Shown one piece after another: positions 6,366 through 8,658 of a stretch of DNA of 8,658 nt (its first letter is position 1; every line of letters starts with the position of its first letter). The stretch comes from JADGQM01 sp964505935. Lineage in GTDB: Bacteria > Desulfobacterota > Syntrophobacteria > Syntrophobacterales > Syntrophobacteraceae. Under the pieces are notes generated by a model. That model was given only the letters and a program-made list of their open reading frames with translations, had not been told where the DNA came from and made no database searches. The DNA is taken from contig CAZDKX010000212.1 in NCBI GenBank assembly GCA_964505935.1, positions 1 to 8,658 of the forward strand, read 5' to 3'. The position numbers and the translations under genes are program-made.

Positions 6366-8658
6366 ATGGCAGACATCACGCTTAGGATCAACGGACAGGA
6401 AGTGACCGTCGACAAGGCCGCGACCATTCTGGAAGCAGCCGGGCAGGCGGGGATCTACATTCCTACGCTGTGCTATCATCCCTGGTTGCCCCTCGAAGAG
6501 GCATGCCGCATCTGTGTCGTGGAAGAAATCCGCGGCGACTGGTCCTCCCTGGTGGCGGCCTGCGTGTACCCCGTGCGCCACGGCATGGTGATCGAGACCG
6601 ATTCGCCGAAGGTCATCGAAGCGCGCCGCATGATCATGGACCTGCTGCTTTCCGACCACCCCAACGATTGCATGACCTGCTACGCCGCCGGTGAGTGTGA
6701 ACTCCAGGACCTGGCTCATTTGTACGGCGTCAAAGCCGCCAAGTACCATGGCCAGCGCCACCAATACGAGGTTGATTCCGATCCCAACCCCGGCCTGCAC
6801 ATCGATATGAACAAGTGTATCCTCTGCCGCCGCTGCATCAGAGCCTGTCACGATATCCAGGGGGCGGACATCTGGACCAAAGTGGGGCGCGGCTTCGATC
6901 AGCGCATCTCCACCGCCTTCGGGCTGCCTCTATTGGAGGCGGGCTGTGAACTGTGCGGCCATTGCGCCGATTTCTGTCCCGTGGATGCCATCGGCTTTCG
7001 CGGCGGACGCGGCGGCCGCCTCCGTTCCTGGAAACTCGAGAGAACCGCCTCCATCTGTCTGCAATGTACCTGCGGCTGCCGGGCCGACTACGACAGCTTT
7101 GAAGATAAGGTGGTGAGGGTCCGGGGGAATTTCCAGTCGCCAGCCAACCGGGGCGCGCTCTGCAAAATGGGTCGCTTCAATTTTGACTTTATCAACTCGC
7201 CCGATCGCCTCACCCAGGCGGCGGTTCGCAACGACCAGGGCGAACTGGAGCCGTGTTCCGTAGAGAGGGCTCTCGACACTGCCGTAGCCGCCCTGAAAAG
7301 GATCCTCGACCAGGCCGGCGGGAACGCCATTGCCGTGCTGTGCGGCGGCATGCTGACCAACGAGGAGTATTATCTGGCTCAGAAGTTAGCCCGAGGAGCG
7401 CTCGCGAGCAACCATGTCGACAACCTCGGCGGCCCCTGGCAGCAGGCAATGTACGAAGGACTGAACGGCAGCCTGGGATTTGGCGCCATGACCAACAGTC
7501 TCAGTGACATTGCTCAGGCCGGCGCCATCCTGGTCCTCGGCTCCAATACGCTTGAAAAACATGCCATTGCCGCCGTTCGTGCCCGGAAGGCCGCTCGCGA
7601 GGGCGCGCCGCTGATCGTTGCTCATGCCGATCGCGTCCCCCTGAGCAAGACCGCCAACCTCTATTTGGCGTTAAAGGCTGGAACAGAACATGCCCTGCTC
7701 CTCGGCCTGATCAAGGTCATCCTGGACGAGGGGCTTCAGGACGAGGAATTCCTGCAGCAACATACGCAGGATCTCGGTAAGCTTGAAAACAGCCTGCAAA
7801 AGGTCAAGATGGCCGATATCATGGCCAAGACTGGCCTTTCCGAAGAAGAAATCCGTTCGGCGGCCCGGCTCTATGCCTCCCGTCGACCGGCTTGCCTGGT
7901 CATTGGCGTCGATCCGGCCACGTCACCGGCCAAAGACAGTTTCTTCAAGCTCTGCGCAGCGCTCCAAATGCTGCTGGGCTCCGTCGGCGCCGCGGGCGGC
8001 GGCGTCAACGCCATGCCGGCGACGGGCAACGGCCAGGGAGCGGCGCTCTTTGGGGCCCTGCCCAAGTACCTTCCCGGTTTTCGCCCGGCCGGCACGGCCA
8101 CTTCGCGAAAGCTCGCCATGAAAGTCTGGGGCACCGAGCTCCCCGACAAGGTGGGACTGGGCTGGCCCGATCTGCCGGAGGCCATCCAGCGGGGCTACAT
8201 CAAAGGGCTGTATTTGATGGGGGCCAACCCTTACGAACTGGGCTGGCCCAAAGCCAAAGTGAACAGCCTGCTGGCCCGTCTCGAACTCTTGATCGTCCAG
8301 GATTGCACCCGGACCGCCGCCTGCAATTTCGCCCACGTGGTGCTCCCCGCTGCGACCTTTGTGGAAAAGGCCGGAACCGCCGTCAATTGCGAACGGCGGG
8401 TGCAGACGCTGAGCAAAGTCCTTACCGGGCCGGAAACGGTGCGATCCGATTTCGAGCTGGTGAACAGCCTGCTCGGCCATCTGCAGCCCGGGCTCCAGGT
8501 TGCCTCGCCGGAGGCCGCCTTCGTCGAGGCCGCCCGCTTAATCCCCGACTTGAACGGCGTTGCCCCGGACCGGATCCCGGTTGAAGGATTGCAGTGGCCG
8601 GTGGACAGCAGCGGCGAAGGCACGGAACGGCTGGAACTCCCGGAGGACCGCAAAGCCA
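6366..8658 (+). CDS. nuoG: NuoG / formate-dehydrogenase-alpha-like iron-sulfur protein, 3' end outside window
   Basis: The reading frame is open from ATG 6366 (AAGGGGA just upstream) through the right edge, giving 764 codons; FDH-like homologues would need roughly 100 more. Domains: [2Fe-2S] ferredoxin with Cys36, 47, 50 and 66; His-Cys [4Fe-4S] site with His98, Cys102, 105 and 111 (HPNDCMTC); two 4Fe-4S motifs with Cys151/154/157/161 and Cys194/197/200/204; then a molybdopterin-oxidoreductase-type cluster with Cys231/234/238/266 and its large domain. It most resembles formate dehydrogenase alpha (GFGAMTNSLSDI, VLGSNTLEKH), but the catalytic Sec/Cys-His pair aligns with Trp358-Gln359 in NLGGPWQQ, the FDH Arg (RGQNNVQG) with Pro551, and the Lys after the last cluster Cys with Met268 (LCKMGRF). 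A role as an electron-transferring NuoG is therefore better supported than formate oxidation. It starts 14 bases after the NuoF-like gene and is probably co-translated. Confidence 0.85.
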   Translation, partial: MADITLRINGQEVTVDKAATILEAAGQAGIYIPTLCYHPWLPLEEACRICVVEEIRGDWSSLVAACVYPVRHGMVIETDSPKVIEARRMIMDLLLSDHPNDCMTCYAAGECELQDLAHLYGVKAAKYHGQRHQYEVDSDPNPGLHIDMNKCILCRRCIRACHDIQGADIWTKVGRGFDQRISTAFGLPLLEAGCELCGHCADFCPVDAIGFRGGRGGRLRSWKLERTASICLQCTCGCRADYDSFEDKVVRVRGNFQSPANRGALCKMGRFNFDFINSPDRLTQAAVRNDQGELEPCSVERALDTAVAALKRILDQAGGNAIAVLCGGMLTNEEYYLAQKLARGALASNHVDNLGGPWQQAMYEGLNGSLGFGAMTNSLSDIAQAGAILVLGSNTLEKHAIAAVRARKAAREGAPLIVAHADRVPLSKTANLYLALKAGTEHALLLGLIKVILDEGLQDEEFLQQHTQDLGKLENSLQKVKMADIMAKTGLSEEEIRSAARLYASRRPACLVIGVDPATSPAKDSFFKLCAALQMLLGSVGAAGGGVNAMPATGNGQGAALFGALPKYLPGFRPAGTATSRKLAMKVWGTELPDKVGLGWPDLPEAIQRGYIKGLYLMGANPYELGWPKAKVNSLLARLELLIVQDCTRTAACNFAHVVLPAATFVEKAGTAVNCERRVQTLSKVLTGPETVRSDFELVNSLLGHLQPGLQVASPEAAFVEAARLIPDLNGVAPDRIPVEGLQWPVDSSGEGTERLELPEDRKA

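Noticed and set aside
7783..8584. + strand open frames at 7783-8121 and 7892-8584
   Set aside because: They are out-of-frame shadows of the NuoG-like gene with arginine- and proline-rich composition and no family features.
6366..8658. Catalytic formate dehydrogenase alpha subunit
   Set aside because: The Sec/Cys-His pair, the active-site Arg and the cofactor-linking Lys are all replaced, and no in-frame TGA that could encode selenocysteine was seen. The gene follows nuoN and a NuoF-like gene, so a NuoG role fits better.

Overview
The window holds the membrane-arm end of a bacterial respiratory complex I (nuo) operon, followed by two genes for a peripheral electron-input module. All genes are on the + strand, closely spaced, and most probably one transcription unit. 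The DNA is GC-rich. The Nuo proteins, the long-form NuoF ancestry, and the formate-dehydrogenase-like NuoG suggest an anaerobic or facultative Desulfobacterota (deltaproteobacterial) relative, perhaps of the Syntrophobacter type. That placement is from general family resemblance and has not been searched.

Layout: the last codons of an upstream gene, probably nuoJ (1-24); nuoK (21-329); nuoL (336-2282); a 145-base spacer carrying inverted arrays of a 7-base unit (2289-2414); nuoM (2428-3900); a 125-base spacer carrying inverted copies of a different, 9-base unit (3917-3963); nuoN (4026-5447); a short NuoF-like iron-sulfur protein (5500-6351); and a NuoG/formate-dehydrogenase-alpha-like protein (6366 to beyond the right edge, at least 764 residues). 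No RNA genes, insertion sequences, CRISPR arrays or convincing intrinsic terminators were seen. No gene-free stretch exceeds 145 bases.

NuoK, L, M and N form the proton-translocating arm. L and N keep the usual charged pumping residues, but NuoM has Asp for the TM5 Glu and Leu for the TM7 Lys. The most interesting part is the input module. The NuoF-like protein keeps an N-terminal thioredoxin-like [2Fe-2S] domain and a C-terminal NuoF-type [4Fe-4S] domain, but the FMN/NADH-binding and SLBB domains that normally lie between them are absent, apparently by clean in-frame excision. The NuoG-like protein has a complete set of cluster ligands, but the three formate dehydrogenase active-site positions (Sec/Cys, His, Arg) and the cluster-to-cofactor Lys are replaced. 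Read together, the two genes look like an iron-sulfur wire added to complex I that has neither an NADH site nor a formate site. Its donor is therefore probably a ferredoxin or another protein partner, which is an inference.
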